Assembly: GCA_038210655.1 (NCBI GenBank)
Contig: JBBQWM010000021.1
Coordinates: forward strand, 47,412-111,411
DNA from: 54-19 sp038210655
Lineage (GTDB): Bacteria > Chloroflexota > Chloroflexia > Chloroheliales > Chloroheliaceae
Direction: 5' to 3'
Length of the DNA: 64,000 nt
The translations under genes and the position numbers were made by a program. Position 1 is the first letter of the stretch; every line of letters starts with the position of its first letter. Of this stretch, positions 17,304-25,812 are shown in pieces. The notes under the pieces are model-generated. The model had not been told where the DNA came from and ran no database searches. It was given only the letters and a program-made list of their open reading frames with translations.

Positions 17304-18749
17304 GTGAGTAAAATTATTGTACTTGGGCAAGGGCCATTGCCGCCCGAATTGTCCGTGAACGAAGGACAACGGCTGAGTGCGCCCAGTATTCGGGCCTGGC
17401 ATTTTGGACGCGCTTTACACGAGGCCGGACACGAGGTCGCGCTGGTATCGTTGCGGGCCGGAGCAGGCCGTGCCGAACCGCCCCGTTCGCTCGAAGTAGG
17501 TCTAACACTCTATCCGCTCTACGAGGGGGCTGTAACGGGCGAAGGGGCGCTGGGCCGACTGGAGAAAGCGTTTGGGCCGGATGGTGCGGTCGGGGTGAGC
17601 GCCTGGCCCAGCTATGTTGGGGCGCTCTTTTTATCGTCAGACTTGCCTTATTGGGGTGATCTGTTTGGTAGCCCTTTGGCGGAAGGTCAGGCTAAGGCGA
17701 CGGTAGTGGGCGACGATACTTTGCTGGAACCTTTCGCCCGTTTTGAGCAAGTTGTACTGCGGCGGGTCGATGCCATCAGCACGGTTTCGACCCATCAGGA
17801 ATATGCTACCATCGGGGCGCTTGCCACATATGGGCGGCTAAACCGCTATACCGACGGCTATCGTCTGGCTTACACGATCCCTGCCACCCTCGACCCCCAG
17901 ATTGAGCCACCCGCTGCCAGCCCGTTTTTGCGTGGTTCGGTCGTGCCGCCGGAGGCTTTTGTGGTACTGTGGAGCGGCGGCTTTAACACCTGGACAGATG
18001 TTGATACCCTTTTTGCCGGATTGGAAGGAGCCATGACTGTCCGACCCGACTTGCATTTTGTGGCGACCGGCGGAGCCTTGCCCCCCCACGATAGCCAGAC
18101 TTATCCGCGCTTTCAAGCTCTTACGGCGGCTTCGCCCTATCACGACCGCTATCATTTGCTGGGCTGGTTGCCTTATGCCGGGTTGCATAATTATTATCTG
18201 GAAAGCGATTTGGGGGTGATCCTCGACCGTTGGAGCTATGAAGGGGTGTTGGGCAGTCGTACTCGTTTGCTCGATTGGCTGCTGTACGGTCTTCCGGCGG
18301 TTGTGACCGTCACCGCCGAACTGACCGAAGAATTGGTTCAGGAAGGGCTGGCCTTTAGCTTCCCGCATCGCAATAGCGCCGCCCTGACCGCCCTTTTGCT
18401 GCGGCTGATCGAGCAGCCAGAGACGTTGGAAACTGCTCGTGACCGCGCCCGGCAATATGTCCGTGACCGCTTTTCCTATCAAATTGCCTGTCGCCCGCTC
18501 CTGGATTGGGCCAGTCAGCCCTACCGCGCCCCCGATGCTGGGCAACATATCCCTAACTTTGGCATAGGTAGCGAAAATCCTGATTTGGAACGCACCCTGG
18601 CGGACTATCGTACCCAGCTTGAGGCTAAAAACGCCCAAATCTTCTCTCTCGAACAGTGGGCCAAAGAAATGGAGCGCAGTCTCAAGACCCGACCCTCTGG
18701 CTGGCGCGGCTTGCTCCGCCGCTTCCGGCCTAAGAACCGATCTTCGTAG
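17304..18749 (+). CDS. GT4-like glycosyltransferase
   Basis: A 481-residue protein from GTG 17304 with AAAGGA upstream. The N-terminal Rossmann half has PSIRAWHFGRALHEAGHEVALVSLR; the C-terminal half has VVLWSGGFNTWTDVDTLFAGLE, HFVATGGALPPHD and a region around YLESDLGVILDRWSYEGVLGS where GT-B enzymes bind the nucleotide sugar. The classical EX7E is weak. Residues ~435-470 form a short coiled segment like those of cell-surface or antigen glycosyltransferases. The TAG stop is supplied by a palindromic repeat (18746-18819), so the last residues may be altered relative to relatives. Confidence 0.75.
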   Translation: MSKIIVLGQGPLPPELSVNEGQRLSAPSIRAWHFGRALHEAGHEVALVSLRAGAGRAEPPRSLEVGLTLYPLYEGAVTGEGALGRLEKAFGPDGAVGVSAWPSYVGALFLSSDLPYWGDLFGSPLAEGQAKATVVGDDTLLEPFARFEQVVLRRVDAISTVSTHQEYATIGALATYGRLNRYTDGYRLAYTIPATLDPQIEPPAASPFLRGSVVPPEAFVVLWSGGFNTWTDVDTLFAGLEGAMTVRPDLHFVATGGALPPHDSQTYPRFQALTAASPYHDRYHLLGWLPYAGLHNYYLESDLGVILDRWSYEGVLGSRTRLLDWLLYGLPAVVTVTAELTEELVQEGLAFSFPHRNSAALTALLLRLIEQPETLETARDRARQYVRDRFSYQIACRPLLDWASQPYRAPDAGQHIPNFGIGSENPDLERTLADYRTQLEAKNAQIFSLEQWAKEMERSLKTRPSGWRGLLRRFRPKNRSS

Positions 18750-18819
18750 AGGCGACCTTTATGGTCGCCCTCGGAGACCTGGCAGGATGTTCACGGGCGA
18801 CCATAAAGGTCGCCCCTAC
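18746..18819. repeat. GTAG(G/A)GGCGACC palindrome overlapping a stop codon
   Basis: Arms begin GTAGAGGCGACC and end GGTCGCCCCTAC with a central spacer of about 24 bases. The first four bases include the TAG stop of the preceding glycosyltransferase. It separates two convergent genes and could double as a bidirectional terminator-like stem, though no T-run is present. Confidence 0.7.
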
Positions 18820-18846
18820 CATTAATTTTTCGGATAAGCTTTTGGT

Positions 18847-19854
18847 CTACCGCAGATACCAGGTCGCCAGGTATTCGCTTCTGCCGGAAAGGACTTGCCA
18901 GTGGATCGGCAGCGTAATACTCATGTGGGTATCGGCGGTGGCCCAATTGTGGCGACCGTTGGGGATGACCAGTGGAACCCGGTTCGGGATGTGGCGGGCT
19001 GCCAGCAAATCGGCTAGATGTTTACCCCGATAATAATTAGAGTCGAACGGTTCGGCCCCTTGTGGCCCGGCCTGAATCATCCAGAAAAGGGTCGAAAGGC
19101 TTTCTATCGGGCCATTCATAATCAAATTGGCGGGGTTGTTGGCGGCGGCGAATTCCATATTGCGTGGGAGGCCGAAGGCGGGGTCGAATATCTCCACTCC
19201 CAACAATTTATCGTTGGAGCTAATTTGTTTACCGTCTTGGCTGGCATACAGAAAAGTGCCGTCGTAAGCGCCTGCTGTAGCAAACAGTTGGGGATATTGG
19301 GCCGCGATTTTGATCGACTGGAACCCGCCCAGCGAAAAACCATCCACCCCCCGGTGACGACTGACCGGTATGGTGCGGAAATGAGTATCGATAAAAGGCA
19401 TCAACTCCCGGATAAAATAGCTCTCGAAACGGCCTGTACCGACTCCCTGCGCTCCCTTTGCCAGTTCTGGTTGTTGGAAGTTGACCAAGAGGCCCGGAAC
19501 CTTAAAATCGGAACTGCTAATGCCGGGGCAGACCAGGATCATCCGCCCGACCTGGCCGGTCTCGAACAGATCGAGATAAACATCCACAATGCTCCGCCCG
19601 CCGCGAGAACTATCCTCGTGCAAGTTGACCCACTCGCTTTCGTGGCCCCGGAAAAGGTATAACACCGGGTAGCGTTCGGCCTGACGTTCGGGAGCGTCAT
19701 AGTCGGGCGGTAGATAAATATAGAAAGATTTATAAACGCCCAATTCGGCGCTCCGAAAACTAATTTTTTGAATACGTGGATCGATTTTAATAACGGGCCT
19801 CCTTATCTGTGATGCCACGTCGCTAAAAAGCGAGTCTCCAAAGTCGGTCATCAA
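18847..19854 (-). CDS. esterase-D/Fes-type alpha/beta hydrolase
   Basis: A 335-residue hydrolase. The N-terminal ~30 residues precede a small beta domain (IQKISFRSAELGVYKSFYIY) typical of esterases that act on phospholipid, feruloyl or siderophore-like esters. The nucleophile elbow is GVDGFSLGGFQS (Ser of GFSLG); the catalytic His is probably in PNGRHNWATAD. No signal peptide is visible, so it is probably cytoplasmic. The start is ambiguous: two adjacent ATGs, no good Shine-Dalgarno. It is divergent from the TPR gene with only 54 bases between. Confidence 0.8.
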   Translation of the reverse strand: MMTDFGDSLFSDVASQIRRPVIKIDPRIQKISFRSAELGVYKSFYIYLPPDYDAPERQAERYPVLYLFRGHESEWVNLHEDSSRGGRSIVDVYLDLFETGQVGRMILVCPGISSSDFKVPGLLVNFQQPELAKGAQGVGTGRFESYFIRELMPFIDTHFRTIPVSRHRGVDGFSLGGFQSIKIAAQYPQLFATAGAYDGTFLYASQDGKQISSNDKLLGVEIFDPAFGLPRNMEFAAANNPANLIMNGPIESLSTLFWMIQAGPQGAEPFDSNYYRGKHLADLLAARHIPNRVPLVIPNGRHNWATADTHMSITLPIHWQVLSGRSEYLATWYLR

Positions 19855-19908
19855 TATGGTATAATTACCTATAATATCAGATTAATCACAAAACTGTATT
19901 GGGAACTA
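19855..19908. promoter_or_regulatory. compact divergent promoter region
   Basis: Two plus-strand TATAAT boxes (19860-19865 and 19870-19875) lie 34-49 bases before the TPR start. The complementary strand offers TATTAT-like boxes for the esterase. The 54-bp gap implies that the divergent promoters overlap; no -35 is convincing. Confidence 0.45.
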
Positions 19909-20781
19909 ATGCTGGAAGAGCCGGAAGATAATTTACAAAAAGCGGAACTAGGCGGCTACGGCCCCGAAGCCGAACAAGCCCGCGTCCACAATGAGCGAGC
20001 TAAAAAGCTGTTTGAGGCCGGTCAGTTTGCCGAAGCCGAAGCCGAAGTGCGCGAGGCGATCAGGTTAGCTCCCAAGTGGGCTGCTCTACACGACAACCTG
20101 GGGACGATTTGTTCGGAGCAGAACAAGTTTCAGGAAGCCTTGATCCACTATGTCGATGCTTTGCGGATCGACCCGGAAAGCCCGACCGTTACTTATAATC
20201 TGGGTTACTTTTTGCTTCAGGCCGGGTTGGATACCGCTCAATTTTTCCTTGAAAAAACCCTCGAACGTGAACCGATGTATCCGGATGCTCGCCGCGCTTT
20301 GGGCGACTTATTTTTGGATCGGGGCGAGAATAACAAAGCAATTTCGGCCTTTGCTCGCGCTATCGAGCAGAACCCCAAAGATAGCCGCGCCCGCTTCCGG
20401 CTTTCCGACATCTTTTGGGAGCAAGGCGATTATCACGAGTCGGCCCAGCAACTCCAATCGATCTTGAAGCACAGCCCGGACGATGCGGTTGCCTGGCACA
20501 ATTTGGGTCTGACCGCCATTATGCTTAAAGATACGCTTCAGGCCGAGGAAGCCCTGCTCAAGGCAGTCAAGCTTGACGCAAACTATCTACTGGCCCATTA
20601 TCATCTGGCCTGTTATTATGCCGAGAATTTTCAGTTCGAGGATGCCCTTTTCTACCTGAGCAACGCCGCTTCTATCGATGGCGATCAGGTACGCGAATGG
20701 GCGCAAGACGATGAAAAGCTCGATCATGTGCGTAGCCATCCCCGGTTCAAACAAGTCCTGGCCCAAAATGGCTATGAGTAG
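19909..20781 (+). CDS. TPR-repeat protein
   Basis: A 290-residue, all-helical protein made of about seven tetratricopeptide repeats, for example AKKLFEAGQFAEAEAEVREAI, then WAALHDNLGTICSEQNKFQEA and AVAWHNLGLTAIMLKDTLQA. No signal peptide, membrane span or catalytic domain. TPR proteins are protein-interaction scaffolds. Its stop codon falls in GAGTAGTTAC, resembling one end of the mobile palindromes, but no partner end is visible. Partner unknown. Confidence 0.9.
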   Translation: MLEEPEDNLQKAELGGYGPEAEQARVHNERAKKLFEAGQFAEAEAEVREAIRLAPKWAALHDNLGTICSEQNKFQEALIHYVDALRIDPESPTVTYNLGYFLLQAGLDTAQFFLEKTLEREPMYPDARRALGDLFLDRGENNKAISAFARAIEQNPKDSRARFRLSDIFWEQGDYHESAQQLQSILKHSPDDAVAWHNLGLTAIMLKDTLQAEEALLKAVKLDANYLLAHYHLACYYAENFQFEDALFYLSNAASIDGDQVREWAQDDEKLDHVRSHPRFKQVLAQNGYE

Positions 20782-20841
20782 TTACCTCGAATAATCCCCA
20801 AATGCCCCGGACAAGCTATTCTACTCTCTATTTATCGGCGG

Positions 20842-20847
20842 TATAAT
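20842..20847 (+). promoter_or_regulatory. -10 element upstream of the GH130 gene
   Basis: TATAAT about 103 bases before the start. The -35 candidate at 17-bp spacing, TTCTAC, is weak, so confidence is limited. Confidence 0.4.
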
Positions 20848-20949
20848 ACTTGCAATCAACCTAAGTTTTCGGGTAAGCTTAAACTGCCAAAAAAGCTTTG
20901 ACTAAAATCGGCTAAAACAGGTTATAGCAAAGAGAAAGAAGACTATTCA

Positions 20950-22047
20950 ATGGAAGTACCTTTCACTCTGAAACGTTTGGGAATTGTGATGCGAGCTGAT
21001 GCTGAAAACTCCCAGGAAGCCTGGGGCGTGCTTAACCCGGCCTGTGTGCGGGGTAAGGATGGGGAGTTGTATTTGTTCCCTCGGATCGTCGCCCCTAATA
21101 ACTACTCTCGGATCGGAATTGCCAAAGTTAAGTTTAATGCCGAGGGCGACCCTTATGATGTAGAGCGTTTGGGGATCGCGCTGGAACCCACCGAGCATTA
21201 TGAGCAGAATCAGGCGACTGCCGGTTGCGAAGACCCTCGTGTAGTTTACATCGAACACCTCAACCGCTATATCATGACTTACACTGCCTATGGCCCATTG
21301 GGGCCGCGAATTGCTATGGCTTCTTCCGAAGACCTCTTGCACTGGGAGCGGTTGGGGACGGTCATTTTCGCTTTTCGCAAGGAATGGCAGATGGACTTTA
21401 ATCTCTATTCCAACAAAGATGCCATTTTGTTTCCCGAACCAGTGATTGACCCGCTAGGTCGTCCGGCCCTGGCAATGTTGCATCGTCCAACTTACGATGT
21501 ACTTACCTTCTTGAATAATCCCGCCGTACCACCTTACGTTATCTTGCCAACCGGAGTAGACGACCCTCGGCCAAGTATCTGGATTTCGTACTGCCCGCTG
21601 GAAATTTTGATCGACGGTTCAGCCGAGAATCTGATTTTCTTTGACGAACACCATTTACTGATGACCCCGGCAGGGACCTGGCAGCGTTTTAAGCTTGGTG
21701 GCGGTACGCCCCCGGTGAAAACCCCCTACGGCTGGCTGACTTTCTTTCACGGAGTAAGCGGTGGGACGGGTGGTGGTACCACGCCAAACCCTAATATGGT
21801 ACATTATACCGCCGGGGCTTTGGTGTTAGACCTGGAAGACCCTCGTAAAATCCTCTACCGTTCTTCCCACCCTGTTTTGGAGCCGGAATTGCCAGAAGAA
21901 CGCGAAGGCATTGTGTCCAACGTAGTCTTCCCAACCGGGATCGATTTGCGTGAGAATGGACGGGTTGATGTCTATTATGGGATGGCCGACGAGCATATCG
22001 GGGCGGCTACTTTGCAACTACCTGCTACCTTGCCCGCACAAGATTGA
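20950..22047 (+). CDS. GH130-family beta-mannoside phosphorylase/hydrolase-like protein
   Basis: A 365-residue five-bladed beta-propeller enzyme. The family-defining segment GCEDPRVVYIEHLNRYIMTY contains the catalytic Asp; NPACVRGKDGELYLFPR and VRYTAYGPLGPRIAMA-like blades fit GH130. Members cleave beta-mannosides by phosphorolysis (giving mannose-1-phosphate) or hydrolysis. Its position before two GT4 genes and a six-hairpin-like protein suggests one carbohydrate pathway, either making or remodelling an oligosaccharide. A leader of ~100 bases precedes it. The exact linkage acted on cannot be read from sequence. Confidence 0.85.
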   Translation: MEVPFTLKRLGIVMRADAENSQEAWGVLNPACVRGKDGELYLFPRIVAPNNYSRIGIAKVKFNAEGDPYDVERLGIALEPTEHYEQNQATAGCEDPRVVYIEHLNRYIMTYTAYGPLGPRIAMASSEDLLHWERLGTVIFAFRKEWQMDFNLYSNKDAILFPEPVIDPLGRPALAMLHRPTYDVLTFLNNPAVPPYVILPTGVDDPRPSIWISYCPLEILIDGSAENLIFFDEHHLLMTPAGTWQRFKLGGGTPPVKTPYGWLTFFHGVSGGTGGGTTPNPNMVHYTAGALVLDLEDPRKILYRSSHPVLEPELPEEREGIVSNVVFPTGIDLRENGRVDVYYGMADEHIGAATLQLPATLPAQD

Positions 22048-22066
22048 ACAATTTAATATTTTCAAC

Positions 22067-22095
22067 TTTACATTTGATCCAAGTTGAGGTATAAT
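22067..22095 (+). promoter_or_regulatory. strong sigma-70-type promoter upstream of the GT4 genes
   Basis: TTTACA (22067-22072) and TATAAT (22090-22095) with exactly 17 bases between, one mismatch from consensus overall. It reads into an intrinsic terminator before reaching the gene at 22230. Confidence 0.7.
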
Positions 22096-22139
22096 TAATT
22101 TGCCATAAGCAAAAGAATTTTAGAAATTGTCTATAAAAC

Positions 22140-22201
22140 AAGGTAAGGGCAGGGTTGCCCTGCTCCGATGTGGGCAGTAGCAACCGGCCCTTACCTTTTT
22201 T
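22140..22201 (+). terminator. intrinsic terminator in the GT4 leader; candidate attenuator or small-RNA end
   Basis: AAGGTAAGGGC pairs with GCCCTTACCTT and is followed by T6. The stem continues inward with GGTTGC/GCAACC and TGCTC/GGGCA, giving a long hairpin. It lies between the strong promoter at 22067-22095 and the ATG at 22230. So either transcription is attenuated here or the promoter makes a short RNA of about 100 nt. No antiterminator alternative pairing is obvious to me. Confidence 0.7.
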
Positions 22202-22229
22202 CTAGATAAATTTCGGGAAGGTTTTAACA

Positions 22230-23297
22230 ATGAGAATAGGTATCCTGGCTCCAATTGCCTGGCGCACTCCGCCAGAACATTACGGTGGCTGGGAATTAGT
22301 GGCTTCTAACCTGGCGGAAGGGCTGGTACGGCAGGGCCACCAAGTTACCCTGTTTGCGACGGCTGATAGCCAGACCAGCGCCCGGCTGGAAGCGGTTTGC
22401 CCTCGTCCGTTGAACTCGGATAGTAGTCTGAATTCCAGAGTTTACGAGAGTTTACACACGGCCCACGCTTTTGAAATGGCTCAGGCTGGAGCCTTTGATC
22501 TACTCCACAACCATACCGGTTGTTATCCTCTGACCTATAGTCGTTTAGCTCCTATTCCAACCCTTACAACTTTGCACGGTTCGGCGGCGGAAGAAGGTAG
22601 CCGCCAGATTTACAACCAATATAAAGAGCAGCCTTATGTTTCGATCAGTCATTCCGAACGCGAACTTGCGCCCGAATTGAACTATATTGAGACTGTTTAC
22701 AACGGTATTGATATAAATAGTTTCCAATTTTCGGAGAGAAAAGGGGACTATTTGTTGGTGATTGGGCGCATGTCCCCGGATAAGGGTATACATCTTGCTA
22801 TAAAGGTAGCAGAACGCTATGGTATGCGACTGGTTTTAGCTGGAATCGTACCGTCTGAGAACCGCGACTATTTTGAGCGTGAAGTAAAACCACATCTCAA
22901 GCCCGGCAAAGTTGAGTTCGTTGGCCCGGCCAATCATTCACTGAAGAATGAGCTTTTTGGGTCTGCTTTTGCCTCACTCCATTTAAATACCTACCGTGAA
23001 GCGTTTGGACTAACAATTGTCGAGGCAATGGCCTGTGGCACGCCTGTAATTGGCGTAGGTCTGGGCAGTGTGCCGGAACTGGTAAAGCCGGGCATAAGTG
23101 GTGCAATTGTGCCACCCGGTTTTGATATTGCTAACCAGGAACAGTTTGTAGCTCAGAGCGTCCAGGCCTTAAAAGAAGTAGAAGGGCTTGAACGTAAAAA
23201 GATTAGAGATTATGTCGCTGCTTCTTTCAGTGTCGAAAGTATGGTGGAGGGCTATTTGAAAGTGTACCAAAGGGTACTGGGGGGAACAAAACATTGA
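22230..23297 (+). CDS. glycosyltransferase family 4
   Basis: A 355-residue GT-B enzyme of normal length. N-terminal PPEHYGGWELVASNLAEGL and the VTLFATADS strand form the acceptor half. The donor half has YLLVIGRMSPDKGIHLAIKVA and EAFGLTIVEAMACGTPVIG, which contains the EX7E motif. GGGAAGG lies before the ATG. It stands 29 bases before the next GT4 gene and probably shares a transcript. Cytoplasmic; donor and acceptor unknown, with mannose plausible from the neighbouring GH130. Confidence 0.9.
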   Translation: MRIGILAPIAWRTPPEHYGGWELVASNLAEGLVRQGHQVTLFATADSQTSARLEAVCPRPLNSDSSLNSRVYESLHTAHAFEMAQAGAFDLLHNHTGCYPLTYSRLAPIPTLTTLHGSAAEEGSRQIYNQYKEQPYVSISHSERELAPELNYIETVYNGIDINSFQFSERKGDYLLVIGRMSPDKGIHLAIKVAERYGMRLVLAGIVPSENRDYFEREVKPHLKPGKVEFVGPANHSLKNELFGSAFASLHLNTYREAFGLTIVEAMACGTPVIGVGLGSVPELVKPGISGAIVPPGFDIANQEQFVAQSVQALKEVEGLERKKIRDYVAASFSVESMVEGYLKVYQRVLGGTKH

Positions 23298-23325
23298 AAC
23301 CTCGGGCCGAAAGGAGAAATTTGGA

Positions 23326-24573
23326 ATGTTAGTAACTGAAAAGGGAGGAAGAGAGAAACTATTAAAGGACGGTTCGGTTCTTACGAAGGTCGCTTTTATA
23401 AGCAGCTTTCCGCCCCGCCAGTGTGGCATTGCTACTTTTACCAATGATGTTATTAATAGCGTAACCCAGCAAGCGTCCCAGGTAGAGCCGATTGTGATTG
23501 CGATGGAAGAAACCCCATCGGCGGGTAAACGAGAATACCCGGCAGAAGTAAAATATATCCTGCCTCAACACAATCGAGCCGCCTACGACCGGGCTGCTAC
23601 TTATCTTAACAATAGTGGAGCGCAGGTGCTGTGTGTTCAGCACGAATATGGTCTCTTTGGGGGCGAGGCCGGGGAATGGCTTTTGGAGCTTTTAGAGCGG
23701 GTCAATTTGCCGGTAGTTACGGTAATGCATACTGTACTGGCTGAACCGACCGCCGAATATCGGCGTGTAACCAATGGCCTGATCCGTCTATCCCAAAAAC
23801 TGGTGGTGCTGACCCATACTGCCGCCCGCTTGATGCGCGAGGTCTATAATATTCCCTCGCACAAGCTAGAGGTTATTTATCACGGTGTGCCGGATGTATC
23901 TTTTACCTCCACCTCTGCCGCCAAAGCTGGCTTAGACCTGGCCGGTCGGACGGTGCTGAGTACCTTTGGCTTGATTAACAAGGGTAAGGGCATTGAATAT
24001 GCCATCGAAGCTCTTCCAGAGGTAGTAAAGCGCTATCCTGATTTGGTCTATCTGGTGCTAGGTGGGACTCATCCCGTAGTACGCCAGCACGAAGGCGAAA
24101 GTTACCGGGAGAGCCTGCAAGCGCGGGTGCGTGAATTGGGCTTGGAAAACCACGTGCGTTTTGAAAACCGCTACCTGGATTTCAACGATCTGTGCCGCTA
24201 TCTGGCGGCGACCGATATTTATGTGACACCCTATTTGAGCCGCGACCAGATTGTAAGTGGCACGCTGGCCTACGCGCTAGGTTTTGGTAAGGCGATTATT
24301 TCCACCCCTTACCTGTATGCCGAAGAAGTGCTGGCGAATGGGCGGGGGCTGTTGGTCGGCTGCCGGGATAGCGCGAGTATTGAAGCCGCTTTGTTGCAAC
24401 TGCTGGACAATCCGGCCCAACTGAGCCAAATCCAGCGGGCCGCCTATAATTACGGTCATCAGATGGCCTGGCCTAATATCGGCAACCAATACGTCCGGCT
24501 ATTTAGCCAGGCGCAAGCCCTTTCCAATCGTTTTGTACCGGTTATCCCGGTGGCGGCTTCGACCGCCGCTTAA
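23326..24573 (+). CDS. glycosyltransferase family 4
   Basis: A 415-residue GT-B enzyme. The first ~22 residues precede VAFISSFPPRQCGIATFTND, a motif seen in GT4 enzymes of mannan-type clusters. The donor half reads STFGLINKGKGIEYAIEALP and, around residues 290-320, YLAATDIYVTPYLSRDQIVSGTL-like sequence with GFGKAIIST in place of the more usual ACGxPVI. The ATG has AAAGGAG about 10 bases upstream. The stop is followed at once by a 15-bp inverted repeat (24578-24624). Confidence 0.9.
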   Translation: MLVTEKGGREKLLKDGSVLTKVAFISSFPPRQCGIATFTNDVINSVTQQASQVEPIVIAMEETPSAGKREYPAEVKYILPQHNRAAYDRAATYLNNSGAQVLCVQHEYGLFGGEAGEWLLELLERVNLPVVTVMHTVLAEPTAEYRRVTNGLIRLSQKLVVLTHTAARLMREVYNIPSHKLEVIYHGVPDVSFTSTSAAKAGLDLAGRTVLSTFGLINKGKGIEYAIEALPEVVKRYPDLVYLVLGGTHPVVRQHEGESYRESLQARVRELGLENHVRFENRYLDFNDLCRYLAATDIYVTPYLSRDQIVSGTLAYALGFGKAIISTPYLYAEEVLANGRGLLVGCRDSASIEAALLQLLDNPAQLSQIQRAAYNYGHQMAWPNIGNQYVRLFSQAQALSNRFVPVIPVAASTAA

Positions 24574-24577
24574 AATA

Positions 24578-24624
24578 TGTCCCTATCTCCAACCCCTCAG
24601 CTTGAGAGATTGGAGATAGGGACA
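24578..24624. other. perfect 15-bp inverted repeat between cotranscribed genes
   Basis: TGTCCCTATCTCCAA (24578-24592) and TTGGAGATAGGGACA (24610-24624) form a strong stem with a 17-base loop, followed by AAAAAGGAA rather than T-run, so it is not a classical terminator in this direction. It may stabilise the upstream mRNA 3' end or tune expression between the two genes. Confidence 0.65.
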
Positions 24625-24639
24625 AAAAGGAAATTGATT

Positions 24640-25731
24640 ATGATCGTAGGAATCCAAAGCAGAGTTAGATTGAACAAGTGGGAATTGGCGTTAAACCCGG
24701 CCCATCTGCTAAAGATTACCGATGATACCGGCCTGTTTCAGCATTGCCGTTTTACTATTCCAGACCGTAATCACGGCTATACCCTGGACGACAATGCGCG
24801 GGCTTTGATCGTAGCGGCCCGGAGTGTCCAGCCGATTTTGCTGGCCCGGCTACCGACTTACCTCGGTTTTGTGATGTATTGCCAGAGGCCGGATGGCCTC
24901 TTTCGCAATTTTATGGATTATGACCGTCATTTCCTGGAAGAGGTGGGCAGCCCCGATTCGCAAGGTCGGACGATGTGGGCATTGGGGATACTTTATGCCG
25001 AACGCCTCGAATATCGCCCGTTGGTCGATCAAATGCTGGTCGCTTTCCGGCCCCAGCTGCGTCAGCTTAAATCAATCCGGGCGATAGCTTTTGCCATTCT
25101 GGGTGTCCATCACTATCTAGCGGTCAACCCACTCCGCCAGGATTTATATGAGGACTTAAAGTGGCTGGCCGGGGAACTCATGCAGGTGTGGCAAACTGGT
25201 AGTAAAAATCCAGACTGGCCCTGGTTCGAGGATTTCCTGACTTACGAGAACGCCCGGTTGCCCCAGGCTCTTTTTGCGGCCTACCTGACTACCCGGCAAA
25301 GTGAGTATTTGGTGGTGGCTCGTAAAGCGACCGCTTTCTTGGAGCAGGTTCATTTCGCGCAAGGCTATCTCAAGTTGGTTGGTAACGATGGTTGGTATCA
25401 CCGCACTAAAAAGATGGCTGACTTTGACGAACAGCCCGTCGATGCCGGGGCGCTGGTCGAACTGTTCAACATGGCTTATCAGGCGACCGGCGAAGCGCAT
25501 TATGCAGAAGTGGCCCAGGCTGCTTTTGATTGGTATTTGGGCTGGAATTGTCACGGCCTGTCGCTTTATGATGCGGCGACCGGCGGTTGCTATGATGCGC
25601 TAACTGCCAGTGGGGTCAACCTTAATCAGGGGGCCGAGTCGGTACTCTCTTATCAGATGGCCCTTCAAAGCCTGTTGCGTACCCCGCAACCGGTAGTGGT
25701 TCCGGGCTACGAAACGGCCCTGAGCAGATAA
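24640..25731 (+). CDS. six-hairpin glycosidase-like protein of the GT4/GH130 cluster
   Basis: A 363-residue protein from ATG 24640, chosen because AAGGAA lies 8 bases upstream; the frame continues upstream only through the hairpin at 24578-24624. The fold looks all-helical with repeated aromatic/acidic helices (IPDRNHGYTLDDNARALI, GRTMWALGILYAERL, WPWFEDFLTYENARLPQAL, DAGALVELFNMAYQATG), fitting an (alpha/alpha)6 barrel as in GH88/GH105-like or related enzymes. No specific family or catalytic residues are assigned. Its consistent adjacency to the two GT4 genes suggests oligosaccharide metabolism. Confidence 0.7.
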   Translation: MIVGIQSRVRLNKWELALNPAHLLKITDDTGLFQHCRFTIPDRNHGYTLDDNARALIVAARSVQPILLARLPTYLGFVMYCQRPDGLFRNFMDYDRHFLEEVGSPDSQGRTMWALGILYAERLEYRPLVDQMLVAFRPQLRQLKSIRAIAFAILGVHHYLAVNPLRQDLYEDLKWLAGELMQVWQTGSKNPDWPWFEDFLTYENARLPQALFAAYLTTRQSEYLVVARKATAFLEQVHFAQGYLKLVGNDGWYHRTKKMADFDEQPVDAGALVELFNMAYQATGEAHYAEVAQAAFDWYLGWNCHGLSLYDAATGGCYDALTASGVNLNQGAESVLSYQMALQSLLRTPQPVVVPGYETALSR

Positions 25732-25749
25732 CGAAAACGCCCATTGACA

Positions 25750-25791
25750 GAGCAATGTCTCACAAGTAAACGGTCTTGTGAGACATTGCTC
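25750..25791. other. perfect 17-bp stem between convergent operons
   Basis: GAGCAATGTCTCACAAG (25750-25766) and its exact complement (25775-25791), with an outer CATTG/CAATG pair. There is no T-run, but the position between convergent gene sets suggests transcription end or collision control; alternatively a REP-like element. Confidence 0.6.
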
Positions 25792-25812
25792 CGCCAATGA
25801 ATGTTTTTAACT

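Noticed and set aside
20774..20785. Half of a palindromic element at the TPR stop codon (GAGTAGTTAC)
   Set aside because: No inverted partner or core is found nearby; ten matching bases can occur by chance.
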